Positions 23,574-35,460 of a DNA stretch of 64,000 bases are shown piece after piece. Under the pieces are notes generated by a model, which had not been told where the DNA came from, searched no databases, and saw nothing but the letters and a program-made list of their open reading frames with translations. The number at the start of each line of letters is the position of its first letter. The stretch's first letter is position 1. The DNA comes from Thelonectria olida (lineage: Eukaryota; Ascomycota; Sordariomycetes; Hypocreales; Nectriaceae), in assembly GCA_020736575.1 (NCBI GenBank), contig JAGPYM010000058.1:62001-126000 (forward strand), read 5' to 3'. Position numbers and translations under genes: made by a program.

Positions 23574-26500
23574 GTTTCAAAGTCAATGCCTCAGAGAAGC
23601 CGTTGGTTGAAGAGAATAAAACGAGAGGAGAGGGTTGGGGACATGGGAAATTGGCTAAATCGACGGGCACGAGCAGCTCTTATTACTCCCCGGAGCGGTT
23701 CAAGACGAACGGCGCTGAAGTGCCGAGTAGCCTGCCCTCCTGGCCTAAACTAACGATGTTCCTTGCTTCTCCGATGCGCCACCAATGGTCCCCCTGGCAC
23801 TCTTTGGAAGGCCAAGAGGAGACTGCATCTGAGCTAGAAGACCTGCCAACCGTCACGGTGGCGCGCATGATTGGAGGGCCTTCGATTGGCAATACTACGT
23901 AGTAAGCTGTGCGGACATGACCACTTTGGTACGGGACATTAAAAATAGACGGACCTCTGCAGACAGAACATCCCTGACAAGCCCCGATTAATAACAAAGG
24001 GGAGGGAGGGATCAGCGGTGATTGGTGCCGGATGCTCCTTTTCTGGCTGCCAATGCTGCGCTTCCCCGGAACTTGGCGCCGGTGGCTTGTTGAACTGACC
24101 TTAAATAACCGTGACCCGGCTTGCCGAAAAAACACGGCGAGTCGTGCCACCACGCGAGAAGCCCAGCAGACGGGACAGGGCAATTTCAACGGCGTCAAGA
24201 CGACCCCTGGCTGGGCTGAGCGGAAATGAATTGGCGGTTGCGAAAAGACGGTAGAGCCACGCGCAGCCTCCAGAGCGCCACAGGGCCGCATTGCCAACTC
24301 CTGTCTGGTTCACCGTCGATGCACCAATGCATCAATACGAGGTCTTTTCCGTCACACGCGCCGCCATATCTTCCAAAGGAGGCACGCAAAAGCTTTTTTT
24401 GCAAATATGCATGGCGCATATCCTTATTCTGAATACGACCTCTTGCCCAGCAACAACAAGAAGCTAACGCCTGCGCTAAGGGCAGCCACCGCCGCGACAG
24501 CAACAAGTAAAACGTCCTTGGTCGAAACGGGTTAGAGTGCAGACTATTGGATACGAACTGCAGCCGCCCTGATGCAACAATCTTGTCAAGATGACACAGC
24601 TGACCCGAGTGGGCGTGCTGGGCTGGGACCACGAGCTCGCCGTTGCGAGAACCCCTCATCAGCTGTCTCTGGTCTCGCTCATGCTGCTGGCTTCGAATGC
24701 CTCTTTGATCTCTCGGCCGAACGAACCCCCTTTTGTTCCATCCATGCCAAAATCTCAACATGGCCAGCAACTGCTTGCGTCCACCACCTCGTCCAATCGG
24801 ATGGGCCGGCTTCCTCAGCCAAGCTGAAATGCAACGCCTTCTCGACCTGAAAGCCTCACTGAGTTGTCAACCCTCCATGACCAAAGCCAAGACCGTCGTC
24901 GGCCAATGTTGTTTGCTTTCTGCGTCTATTGAAAGACATTGCCTAAGCGTGCAGTAAAGACGTACGCCGTAAGCATCGGCCCCCGAGGCCTCTGAGTATT
25001 CTCAATTGAAAGGCCGCCTCTTCTCGGTGGTCGTATCCGGCTTGCTGTCTTCAATCGCATGCATCTTGGTCAGGGCAATAACTTGGAAGCAGTCAACCAT
25101 TGCCACTCTTCTCCTGTTCTTATATCGAATGCTTGACGCCACAGGACCCTGCCTTCTCTCTCTCGGATCTCCCAGTGCACCTCAAGTGAGATCTATCTAT
25201 CTAAGGTAACTATGTATCAACCACGACTCTGAATGTCTCCTTGCCCCCCTCCCTCATCTTCCCCACACGGTGGCGTGTCTAACACCTCCAACAGATGCAG
25301 CTAGCCGCTGATCAACCTTGCCTGCCGATCCCCAGCTGGCCAGTTGCCCAGGCCAGGTCAGCTCACGAGCAAGACCAACGAGTGAGCTGCAAGAATTGCA
25401 CAGCGCCTCGGCATTGGTGCTTCCCCTGCTTCAATTATTGGACCACGTTGTCAGATTCTTGAGGAGGTGGACATCGGGTAAGCAGCGATTCACCTTGTTT
25501 CCGCCTCTGCGGGATGTGAGCCCACCGGATCCCGCCGGATCAGCCAATTGAGACATTTGGTTGCAGCGACGTGCGTCATACCCCAAGATGTCCGGCGGTA
25601 ACCCGTCGTATTGCCTGAATTGGCCATGCGAAGTGAGACTAGGCTTGATGAATAAGGTACGCAGACTCAGCCGTCGCTCAGCTGCAAGGAGTTGCCGAAT
25701 ACGGGCAACGTCATGTCAGACTGGTACTTAATGAAGAGGCGATGCGGTCAGTGTGCGCAACGCATATGGTGTGTCGATTTTTACGCGGAGTTGCTGTCTC
25801 GGAGCTTTGCAGGAGAGATGAGATTCCCCGTGAGTGTTACTCGATCCATGTCAATTGTCATCGTCATCATCACTATTAGCACTCGTGGCTATTTCGGCTG
25901 GGCCTATAGAGTGAGTTGAGTTGGGCAACTTATTTTTAAAACTTTAACGGATTAAACACAATTTTAGAACTTTATAACAAAGGCATCCATCCTATGGGTG
26001 TGCAGTCTATCACCGGTAGCCAGTGTTAGTCAAGATCGCGCGATATTGCCAAGATTGAACGCATTGCTTGATTCAATCCCGGATTGCTCCGGCTTGAAAG
26101 GACAATTTTGTGCCGCTCAATGCAGGGTTTGTTGCAACTTTTTATCTACCCAGCCCTCTTTGAGAACATTGGACAATCTTACGTAGTAAATAACGTAATT
26201 ATGCAATGGGTACGTGACATCATTTCCCTGCGTTTGAAAGCGAAGATTAACAAGAAACTTCTTCGGCCGATTTGAAGTCGGATAGTCATAATGGGGTTCT
26301 TTAAGTAATATCCAACTGCAGTAACATGTGTGAGAAGACAAGATCATTGGAAGTGCCTACTTGGTGCCAACACAATCTTGAGCAGGGCAGGGTAGAGAAG
26401 AGGAAGAATAAGGGTCAAGATAAGCTCACGGAGCTGGATTAACTGGGCGGTGGCGCAGTACCTACAGCTATCAAGCTGCTCACACAAAGTAGAATAGTAA

Positions 26501-27106
26501 ACGTGACAACAACCCCGGAGCGTCAGGTGAGGTGGGCAGTGGTGGCTGTGTTAATATGCTACACATTGGCACTATGGCTACCACAGGTGTATTTATAGCA
26601 GGACTGGTCAGAGCTGATGTTAATCTTTGGCTTGGTTAAATATTTTGCTTGATTATTTCAACTTTGTACCTATGTGAGGTGTGATAGCCAGGCAAGAGCT
26701 AGGCTCACAACTAATATAATTATGATTTGCTTCTATCAGTTGCAATAAATACGTTTCCACAATCTGGATGTCTAGATTCACTACGCAGTATTTCTAAAGT
26801 AATAACACAAGCAATTGATATAAGCAGCCTGCCGCTGGCTAATAAACTCAGGGCTTGTATAATAACGCAGGATGTATATAAGATGCTAGTTAGCAGCGGT
26901 AAAGAAACAGCTTCAGTCAGTTATATGTTTATAAGCATCATGTTTTGCATCTTTAATAATCAACCGTTTTAGTCTAAATCACGCTCAATTCCATACGATG
27001 AGGCGTTATAAATAAGAGCAAAGTTTCAATAAGCGTATGTATATCTTTGATAACTAATGACGCGAAAGAGTGCCATTGAATAATAAACACTGTTGTGCTT
27101 GTTATA
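23574..27106. other. 3.5-kb gene-free stretch, right part AT-rich
   Basis: No gene is supported. Minus-strand frames at 23683-24297 and 24195-24770 are long but overlap, lack domains and overlie the tyrosinase promoter. From about 25.9 kb to 27.1 kb the base composition turns AT-rich with many TA steps, consistent with RIP or relic repeat DNA. A TACTACGTAGTA palindrome lies at 23893-23904. Confidence 0.4.
23893..23904. repeat. TACTACGTAGTA palindrome, copy 2
   Basis: Second perfect copy of the 12-bp palindrome, about 320 bp upstream of the tyrosinase start. Confidence 0.5.
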
Positions 27107-28206
27107 TTACCATGGAAACTGTCCATGCTGAATTGCTATTGTTGTATTCTTCAACGGCATGCTTCCAAAATACTTGGGTAAATCCCGCATACACTTCAGA
27201 CGCTTTTCGGGATGACCTTCTGCCTGGCTGATGGCTATCTTGGGTTCCTCATTGGACGGCGGCAAAAGACCATTAACCTGCAATGGAGGCTGACAGGTAA
27301 TTGCCGAGACAAGGAAATTCATTGCGATGTCATCGCAGTTGACCAGCGCATCGACGTAGTCCCGAATCTTGGCCATGAGAGGGTCATCGGACCACCAATA
27401 TTGGAGAAAGGAAATATGAATGAAAACCAAGCCCGTCATGACCACGGAATAGGCATCATGGGCCATTCCAAGAACCCATTGACTGTCATCATCAGCCTTC
27501 ACATGCATACGGGCGAAAGCCCCTACGATCCGGTCTTGACCCTGTTTCCGCCAGGTCTGAAACACGAATTCCATGTCCTCTGGATGATAATAGACATCGT
27601 CATCATGGAGTAGAACGGCCTTTGTGCGATACTTGGGGTTTGGCCAGAATTTCTCGTTCATGCTGTTTCTTGGCGTCTTCCGAAAATGCACAGACACATT
27701 GTGCGCCGAGATGAAGTCCCGTGGTGGTCTTGTATCCTGGTCGTTCCAGACAACGTGCAACTCGAGGAGGGAGGGGACGTGTTCATCGAGGAGGGCGTGC
27801 AGAGTTCTGTTGAGGATCTGTTGCCGTTTGTATGTTTGGAGCACGATTCTGTTGGGAGAAACAAGGTTAGCAATTAATCCCGAGACATGATTACAACTTT
27901 GGAGGGGAGAGGCTTGGCATACGTGAATTTATCGTCAATCAAATGATCAGACTTGGTTTTTGCGGCGTTCCAGATTTCCGGAGAGATATGACGCCGATGC
28001 TCGGGACACTCTGTCACTTTCGCATCTGGCGAAGAATCCAATGTCGCCAAGGTCGAAGAGCGCGGCCTGGGTACTTTGGGGTTCCATCCCGAAAAGGACG
28101 ACATGAAGAAGACACAGGATGCAAGCACGAATATCGTAATGGCGATGGAGACAATTTTCCTCGACAGATAGAGTGGCAGCGCGGAAGGTGTACGAATGAT
28201 GGTCAT
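27107..28206 (-). CDS. GT64-family glycosyltransferase (exostosin-like), type II
   Basis: Two exons, 28206-27923 and 27848-27107, one 74-bp intron; 341 residues. GT64 enzymes are the C-terminal catalytic domain of animal exostosins and transfer N-acetylhexosamine from a UDP-sugar; the fungal substrate is not established. A short cytoplasmic tail and one hydrophobic helix (about 18-36) predict a Golgi type II membrane protein with a lumenal catalytic domain. The domain starts at KFTIVLQTYKRQQ, completed across the splice. The metal-binding DDD motif is at 177-179 (LLHDDDVYY), and CDDIAMNFLVS near the C-terminus is the second conserved block. The ATG at 28206 puts the anchor next to the N-terminus; an upstream ATG would add 47 unrelated residues. 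Divergent from a TPT transporter gene. Confidence 0.88.
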
Positions 28207-28976
28207 GATTGCAGAGCCTCCGAGGACGACGGCATGCAGTGTCGGCCCAAACCTATTGAGATGGAGAATATGTGGCAGAATGTGCCATGTGCGATGGCTT
28301 CCTCTGTGTCTCAGGGGCAAAGAGCGGGTTTCCACTCGCGTTGGCACGCAATTGAGAAATGGCCGTAGTTGAGTTGACTATTGAGAAGTCCTACCCTTCT
28401 TGGCCAAGCCGCCCCTGACACCAGGGGCAATGGAGACGCCACCCTAGTCTCCTCGACGAGTCTTGGTGGCTTGATGCTCTTTATCATCCCGAACGGATGC
28501 GCGGAACGAGGAACACTGGAATTCTCCGCCATCAAGAGGGCAGAGCTTCAAGAAAGACGATACGTACAAACGTGATGACTTAGGGGTGTTGGCTCATGAG
28601 ACAGCGATAAAGAGGCCAATGTCCGTAGAATGAGACGAATGAAGTCATCTCCACTCTCAATTCCAGTAGTGTTTGATAGTGTCGACTGGAAAAGACGGCG
28701 TCCTCCCGCCCCACCGTTCAGGAGAACAAAGACCTTTTATTTTCCTGACATGGTGCCCAACTCTTGGTCAATCGTCACCAGCACGCCCAAACAGGCACCG
28801 GCGGCAACGTGCGACATTCTCTCGTAAACAGATACCGTCCTAATCCAGCTCCAACACAGCGGCTATAGTGAGCACCTCGACTCCGTCTACGTCCATTGTC
28901 CCGAGCCTTGGCACTTGCACATTCATTCAGCCACCAAGGCATCTGAGATCCCTTCGACAACTATTCAGATATCGAC
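28207..28976. promoter_or_regulatory. Divergent intergenic region, GT64 / TPT transporter
   Basis: 770 bp between two divergent ATGs (28206 minus, 28977 plus). It must contain both promoters. No other gene is supported here. Confidence 0.4.
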
Positions 28977-30163
28977 ATGGAAAAGGACTACTCCAAGCTG
29001 CCGGCCCCGGCCTCAGTCAGAACGCCATCTGCCCGCGCTGAATCAATAGTTCACACGACAATTTACATGCTGTGTGTACATATCGTTCACCTAATTTCAT
29101 AGCCCTCAATTGATAATCCCTTGCTAGTGCATGGATCCTCTCCTCCAACTCGACTATCCTGGCCAACAAATGGTTGATCAGTTCGGGTGGTTTTGGTAAG
29201 GTCAGCTCCGAGATGTGGCGAGGATAATGCATCTAACATACCTCGCAAGGCTATCGTACGTGCTCTAAGTGACCCATGCTGGCACCTGCAACTCGGAAAC
29301 TCACACGACATCTAACAGCCATCCTCTTGACATGCTGGCATCTCGTATTTTCGGCCTTTATTACGCAGATTCTCGCCCATACCACAACTCTACTACACAG
29401 TCGCCACTCTCTGCCCATCAGCAGGCGGTTTTATCTACGCACTATCCTGCCTATTGGGTTGGTAGCGTCTGGTTCTCTGGTCTGTACAAACTTTGTCTAC
29501 TTTTGGCTTTCTGTGGCCTTTCTCCAGATGATCAAAGCTGCCACCCCGGTTGTGATGCTGTTTGTTTCTTGGATGTTTGGGGTTGCAGACCCAACACTAG
29601 GCAACGTTATCAACATCATCATCATCGCCGGTGGCGTCGGTATGGCTAGTGCCGGAGAGCTTCATTTCTCGTGGATCGGCGTCGCTTTCCAGTTCACAGG
29701 CATCTTGTTTGAGGCTACCAGAGTTGTCCTGATTCAAATTATGTTGCGTGGCGAGGGAATGAAGATGAACCCAATGGTGGGCCTGTACTACTACGCGCCT
29801 GTCTGTGCCGTCATCAACTTTCTAATTGCTTGCGTGGTCGAGATACCATATTTATCAGTAGCAGGGATGACGACATCTGGGTGGATAATGCTGCTTTTCA
29901 GTGCCCCGATTGCATTCTTCCTAAACTATACCAGTATGGCGTTGGTTCGTGTTGAACACCTTTGGAGACAGGACCAGAGTTGAATTGCTAACAGGATATA
30001 GATCGGGAAGACGTCAGGCGTTGTCATGTCATTAGCGGCGGTATTCAAGAACATCCTTCTTGTTATGTGTTCTGTTTTCATATGGCGCACAAAGATCACT
30101 GGGATACAACTCGTAGGTTACAGTATAAGTCTAGCGGGTTTGGGATATTACTCTATGAAATAG
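28977..30163 (+). CDS. TPT / nucleotide-sugar transporter, KT group
   Basis: Four exons, 28977-29071, 29128-29195, 29319-29944 and 30002-30163, introns 56, 123 and 57 bp; 316 residues, about ten helices. The triose-phosphate/nucleotide-sugar translocator family (DUF250/EamA-like) moves sugar nucleotides or phosphosugars across organelle membranes by antiport. The first two small exons supply the conserved start, AWILSSNSTILANKWLISSG, which runs into ILLTCWHLVF after splicing. The C-terminal exon opens with IGKTSGVVMSL, the Lys-Thr (KT) signature of this subgroup, and ends in GLGYYSMK. Without the first two exons the protein would start at 29276 and lack its first helix. Substrate is unknown; its neighbour suggests a Golgi role. 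Confidence 0.88.
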
Positions 30164-30926
30164 CAGCGCCAACCTGAACAATCCCATCTCCCTAGATAAC
30201 TACCTGATAACTCAGATACGAAAGCTCCTGATAGTGCCACGTCTCAATAGGCACACTTAGCTATTGGGATAATGATTGAACTATTGGTACACACCTACAG
30301 ACAGACACATGCTTATCGCACGATAGCTAGTAGCATTCATGCAGTTTCTCGATCGATGGCAACGACCAGATCTATTCCTGACCCCTCTCTATTGTTGACA
30401 TCCAGAAACAAGAACAATGCAGTCAAAGCCTTGCAGGCGGTGGTAGATACAGCCTTCTGCCTCCTCGGCTTTGCCCGGGAATGGCACCATCAACTCAGTC
30501 TTATCGCGGGGGGTAACCTAAACACACCGGTCCTTGCACTCGTTAAGACACTGTAAAATCCCTTTGGAGCCTGTCCATGAAATAAGACACTGACAAATTC
30601 CATGGATACCTTCTTGGTCCCATCGCTATTGCAAATGACGGCGAGGAAGGGGGGAGGCTACGACGCAAACCGGCTCCGGTCAAAGAACTTCTGTTCGGAA
30701 ACCTCCCCAGCTTCCCCTCGAGGTCCGGTCGTATACGGCCGGATTACACCTTACCTACTTCACTTGGATTCAAATTTAAAAGCGCAAAACGTAGCCCAAA
30801 CATGATAAATTAAGTTGCGTACTACCTAGGCAGTCTCCGTCTTCCCAACATTTACTAGCCCAGCGTTACTCTCCTAGGTAACACCAACAAGGAAAAGGCA
30901 GAACAGTCGTGTTATGCATATCGAGC
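30164..30926. other. Intergenic, nothing recognised
   Basis: 3' flanks of the convergent TPT transporter and subtilisin genes. Short plus-strand frames at 30272-30556 and 30602-30805 show no features. Confidence 0.4.
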
Positions 30927-32229
30927 TTATTTCCCACAAGCGTTGTATGCCACAAGGTTTGCACTGCCTCCGGCATCTCCGACAACACCGCTGATACCAG
31001 CGCCGATAATGCGATTGGTAACAGCAACAGAGCCGGAGAGGCCCTCCTTTGCAATAAAGTAAGCGGCGAGACCAGCAACGTGGGGACTAGCCATGCTGGT
31101 GCCGGCAAGGTACCTGGTGGCAGAGTCGCTGGAATGGTAGGCGCTGATGATGGCGTCACCAGGTGCGAAGATGTCGACAAAAGAGCCGTAGTTGGAGAAC
31201 CAAGTGCGGGTGTTGGTACCCTCAACGGCACCAACGGTGATGGCAGATGGAGAGGAAGCGGGAGAGTAGTATGAGGCGTCGTCGTTCGAGTTGCCAGCAG
31301 CAACAACAACAGTAAGGCCAGCGTCAGTAGCAGCCTTGACTGCCGCATTAACCGAGGCAGTATAGGAGCCACCAAGGGACATGTTGACGACGGACTTCTT
31401 CTGGGCGCCGCGGGCCTTGGCGTTATTGACAGCCCAGTTCAGGCCCAAGATAATACCAGACATCGTTCCGGAACCGTTCTTGTCAAGGACTTTGACAGCC
31501 ACCACGGTCGCACCCTTGGCTACGCCAAACGTCTTGCCAGCGACGGTGCCAGCCACGTGAGTGCCGTGACCAAACTCATCAGTGTTTGGAGAGCCGGAAA
31601 TGAAGTTGGCACCCCAGAGGGCGCGGCCCCCGAACTCCGTGTGGGTAGTCCGGATGCCTGTGTCGACAACATAGACGCGCACACCGGTACCGGCAGTAGT
31701 ATCGTAGTAGTAGCCAGTACCGAAAGAGCCAGGGTCAGTGCCCTTGTGCGAGATGCGGGCAAGGCCCCAAGCGGCGTTTACCTGAGTGGTGTAGGCACGC
31801 TTTTGCAGCTGCTCGGTGCTGGCGGCCACATGAGTGACTTTGACAATGCTATCCTTCTCGATGTAGTCGACCTTGTCACGGACACAGTTAGTACCTATTG
31901 CTTAAAAGACCGAGGTTTGGAAGACAACTAACCAGCTTGGAGTTCGCGATCTCCGTGAGCTCCGCAGGTGGAATCTCGGCAACGTAGCCCTGGTAGGGGC
32001 CAAGGTTGATAGCATCGACAACACCCTTCTTGTTCCCCTTCTTGGCCTTCTTGGTGACGTCCTCTTGGTGCTTCTTTCTGCTGTCGGAGCTGGTGCCGGC
32101 CTTGTAGGTAATAATGTACTTGTTTGGCACAGTAAGTTCGGCCGAGAGGTCAGCATTCTTAACAGGGGCAGCGGCGAGGGCCAGGCTGAGAAGGCCGGCA
32201 AAGCCGCAAAGAGTGGCAGTGAACTTCAT
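30927..32229 (-). CDS. Secreted subtilisin-like serine protease (proteinase K family)
   Basis: Two exons, 32229-31933 and 31871-30927, with a 61-bp intron that has a perfect TACTAAC branch site and an unusual ACAAG 3' end; 413 residues. MEROPS S8A endopeptidase, secreted as a zymogen. Order: signal peptide (about 1-19), I9 inhibitor propeptide (about 35-110) ending VDYIEKDSIV across the junction, then the mature protease. The catalytic triad is Asp169 (VYVVDTGI), His201 (GHGTHVAG) and Ser358 (GTSMASPH), with Asn293 (AAGN) as oxyanion residue. Cysteines are few, as in proteinase K-like enzymes. Related fungal enzymes degrade insect or nematode cuticle or general protein; which applies here is unknown. 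A TATA box sits about 120 bp upstream. Confidence 0.95.
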
Positions 32230-32346
32230 AGTTCTGGTAGCTGATAAACGAAAGAGGGAAGAATGCTAACCGAGCTAAGGAGTGGTTTGTCGGCGGTGGG
32301 TGTGTTGCTACAGGAGAAAGTTTACTCGGGGAGTGCTCGACACTCC

Positions 32347-32354
32347 TTTTATAT
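32347..32354 (-). promoter_or_regulatory. TATA box of the subtilisin gene
   Basis: ATATAAAA on the minus strand, about 120 bp before the ATG at 32229, in a spacing usual for strongly expressed fungal secreted enzymes. Confidence 0.5.
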
Positions 32355-33679
32355 TCCCATTTCCCATTGCCACAAGTTCCTTCTCCAGCTAGGCTGACTG
32401 CAGCCGCCCGCGCAAGAACTTCCGCCATTGCAATTGCGGTAAACAGCCCGAGTCGGGCGAGATTGGGAGAAGGCGTAGACACCGCACTTCGCTTCGCGTT
32501 TGGGTTCGCGGCCTGGGCCATTTTCAGCCCTAGGAGGCTAGAGTTGGAAGTGCCCCTATTCCAAGGCCCAGACCGGACATGGTTGGAAGCTATGTTCTGT
32601 TAGCATTGGGACTATGAGTGCTCTGGCTTGCTCCGGGTGCCGCTAGCCAGTTACTAAAACCTTTATTGCCATTTACATTCCTGCGCGGTCCCCTTGTGTC
32701 CTCCTGCACCTGTCACTCTATTTGGCGGGAGTGGGCGAATTGTCCCAGAATTCCCGAGAGCTTATAAAGTTCGTCGATCCAAATCACATACGGCCGAGTA
32801 TTCCCCGTCATAAAGCCACCACGAAAACTGGGCACACGCCGAATTCCTGGCTCTGCTTTGTACCTTGTACCAGGGTCCAGGGGCCACGGGGCGAGTCAGT
32901 TCGTTGGTCTCCCGAAGCTGAGGATCGTGGGGGGCTGTATCCGCGGAGTCAGCCTTACCAAGAACCCGCGTCTCTCCGCTGGGGTCTCGAACGTCCGTCC
33001 AAGTGACCAAGTCACAACCCCTGAGCACACCTCTGCTGATCCCGATCTTAAATGAAAGCAGCAAGCCACATCACCAATAGCCAAACGCCACTTCACAGTA
33101 GATCCCTCTTGCTACCTGACACACAGTGAATTTTTCTTCGCTCCTCGGCTGTCTCAAAGTACCAACTTCTCCCAGTACCAACTTCTCCCCTTGTCGAAAG
33201 GGAATGCTCAACCTTGCCTCTTGCACTATATTCATTATACAGGTAGCAACAGACCGTTCTCCCTCTTCTTTTTGTCCAAGCTTATGCATGCTCGACGTGT
33301 CCCGTCTAAAAATGCCTAATTCCTCAGCTACTTTATTGTCTCAGTTAACCTTGCGCTGGCGGGATCCACGCGCATACTAGCGTTGACCGATGGGCGAGAA
33401 GGCGATCTCAGCTGACCCAACTAAGAAACAAAGTGGTCACACAGACAGAAACTAAGAAAGGGGCACGACGGATCTAGATTCTTAAATGCAAGCCTGGCAC
33501 TTTCTCGCTCCAACCTCGGAACCGACAGAAAGGCACGAATTCGTACAGAGTGGCAAAAAGTGAACCAATATGCAATGCTACCACTGTCAGTCGATTCTTA
33601 CCATTACCTATACAAAAGGGCACAGCATGATTGATTGGGGACTTGAGACAATTCCCTGGGGCCTCCCTTAAAAGAGACC

Positions 33680-33690
33680 TACTACGTAGT
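33680..33690. repeat. TACTACGTAGT, degenerate palindrome copy
   Basis: Matches the TACTACGTAGTA palindrome in 11 of 12 positions; the last base is C. Confidence 0.4.
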
Positions 33691-34092
33691 CTGGTCGCTG
33701 TTACCCGGAAATCCCGCACCTAAAACGCTCAGCTCATCATGCCACGACTGTTCACAAGGAGTTAGCGCCTTGACGGTCCCTCCCGTGCCTGGTGGTACTT
33801 ACCCTACAGGCTTTCAGATAATGTGAATGAGTCTGGTGATGCTGAAAAACGCGCTGGGGTGATTTGACGAGACGAGGGACAACAACCCAACAGCACGCCC
33901 ATAACCTCAATAGGAGCAATGGACGAAAAGATCGAAAGAAGTGAAGGTCGGATGCGGTGGAGGATTTATCCGTGATTGATCGCGTTAACGGACTTCCCTG
34001 CGAGGGGACAAGATTGACTAGTCGAATGTCAAAAGTAACTCATTCGATCGAACATGTAAAAATAACACAAAAAGCATCTTCCACTTTTACCA

Positions 34093-34272
34093 ATGAAATG
34101 TATCTTTATAGCAGCCGTTGCTACCGTTGTTCTATTTGTTGGTACTGCCCTCGTCGGAACCGTTTCTCACGTGGTTGTAGCCGTTGTTGCTGCCCCTGTT
34201 ACAGCCCCAACAGCCCGTGTTTGTCACGGGCGTGGCCCGATAGTTGTTCCGGGCCGCTGCCACGGAACGTAA
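34093..34272 (+). CDS. Possible 59-residue secreted peptide or gene fragment
   Basis: An ATG at 34093 opens 59 codons whose N-terminus (MKCIFIAAVATVVLFVGTAL) is a strong signal-peptide-like helix, followed by a second Val/Ala-rich stretch and only two further cysteines. No family is recognised. The frame runs straight into GC-rich repeat-like DNA, so this may be the 5' part of a small secreted protein gene cut by an insertion, or a chance frame. Confidence 0.2.
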   Translation: MKCIFIAAVATVVLFVGTALVGTVSHVVVAVVAAPVTAPTARVCHGRGPIVVPGRCHGT

Positions 34273-34343
34273 CCACCTTGGAGCTTGACCAGCTGCAGAT
34301 CGGGCCGAGGGTTAACCCGACCTGTTCGGTAGGTCCGACCCTG
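34197..34343. mobile_element. GC-rich terminus-like segment, possible hAT remnant
   Basis: A locally GC-rich block in AT-rich surroundings, with repeated CGGGCC/GGCCCGAT and GGTCGG/CCGACC motifs in both orientations. On the minus strand it would begin CAGGGTCGGACC at 34343, resembling fungal hAT-type inverted termini with subterminal GGCCCGAT motifs. No matching second end, 8-bp target duplication or transposase was found. Confidence 0.25.
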
Positions 34344-35044
34344 ATAGCTATGGCCGACCTTGACGGATGCATAATTGAGCGGTAAAATTCGGAGGTTGGC
34401 TTAAGTTTGATATGCGAACTAATCGGCACTTCAAGCTCCCCCAATTGTGCACGGGCCGACTATTGTCCAGAGCGACCGTTTTATAGCCTATGCGGATCTG
34501 CAAAGAGCACTGGAGGATGTCTCAATGCCACGATTGAGGGACCATGGGTCATTATAAAGTGTACGAAGTAGATGGCGGTTGATATCTTTAGATCACCTCG
34601 AGTGCTATTAACTGTAAAGTGGCTCTGAGGGTATTCCAAGTTTCTATCATCCTGTTACAAGTTCTTAGGACAGTAGTCCAGACCAAACGCAGAGTGCATA
34701 AACCTTAACAGAGAGAACTATTTCAGGCGAGTGGGTGCATTATCCCGGCAGTGCGCGGATGTCATCCGATGGAGATGTAATAGAGAACCTCTCTATCTCC
34801 AATGCCCCTATAACCACCCAGATTTATAAGAGCAACTCAGCCATAGTCCGCAAGGGGCGAGACATGTTAACAAGTAATGTTAGTCCGACGTTGCTACTGC
34901 ATGAGGTCCCTGTCTAAAAAGTTTGGAAAAGAACCTACTATAAATAAAGGCCTCCCTACTGCAGTAAATATGAAATACTGCTTTAATATTTAGCACTTAA
35001 GCATACCCATTTGCCATACCCCATTTCAAGTTCAAACAGATATT

Positions 35045-35460
35045 ATAAAGTTTACTACTCTTGCCGCTGCCCTCCTTACTTTCGGCCTCGGATCTAACCT
35101 GGTTGCCTGCTCTTCCGTTAAAGAGACACAAGACGGCCTCAAGGCTAGGGCGTGCTGCGACGTTAAAGTCTGTAATGCCTTCAACCTGCAGGGCAACTGC
35201 AAGAATGGCTACTACCCCTATAAAAAGACCTCCACTCTCAACAAGTCTGGACTTGGTTCCATCGCTTCCCTAAAGACTGATATGAGTTGCGTCTGTACTT
35301 ATGGCACTGCATACGTATCTCGTAGTTTGATGACTATGGAATCTTATTACTATGAGCTGACTCGCCGAACAGTAGCGTCTCTTGCGCCACTGTTAACAGC
35401 AAGGGCGTAAAGCAGGTGCCCAATCATTGCCTCACTGGATTAAGGCCGTTTAGTGCTCGC
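35045..35460 (+). pseudogene. Relic of a small cysteine-rich secreted protein
   Basis: From 35045 the DNA reads KFTTLAAALLTFGLGSNLVA, a clear signal peptide, then a mature part with CCDVKVCNAFNLQGNCKN and a later SCVCTYG block. Position 35045-35047 is ATA where ATG is expected: a TG-to-TA change, the signature of RIP on the opposite strand. After the SCVCTYG block the first frame loses its character and stops at 35408-35410, while the +1 frame reads SVSCATVNSKG and NHCLTG, so a frameshift is likely too. The VKVCNAFNLQGNC block recalls small crystallin-like secreted proteins, but this is an inference. Without a start codon and in a broken frame it should not be functional. Confidence 0.6.

Noticed and set aside
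23683..24770. Minus-strand frames of 204 and 191 codons upstream of the tyrosinase
   Set aside because: They overlap each other in different frames, have no domain or signal, are rich in Arg and Ser as chance GC-rich frames are, and cover the expected promoter.
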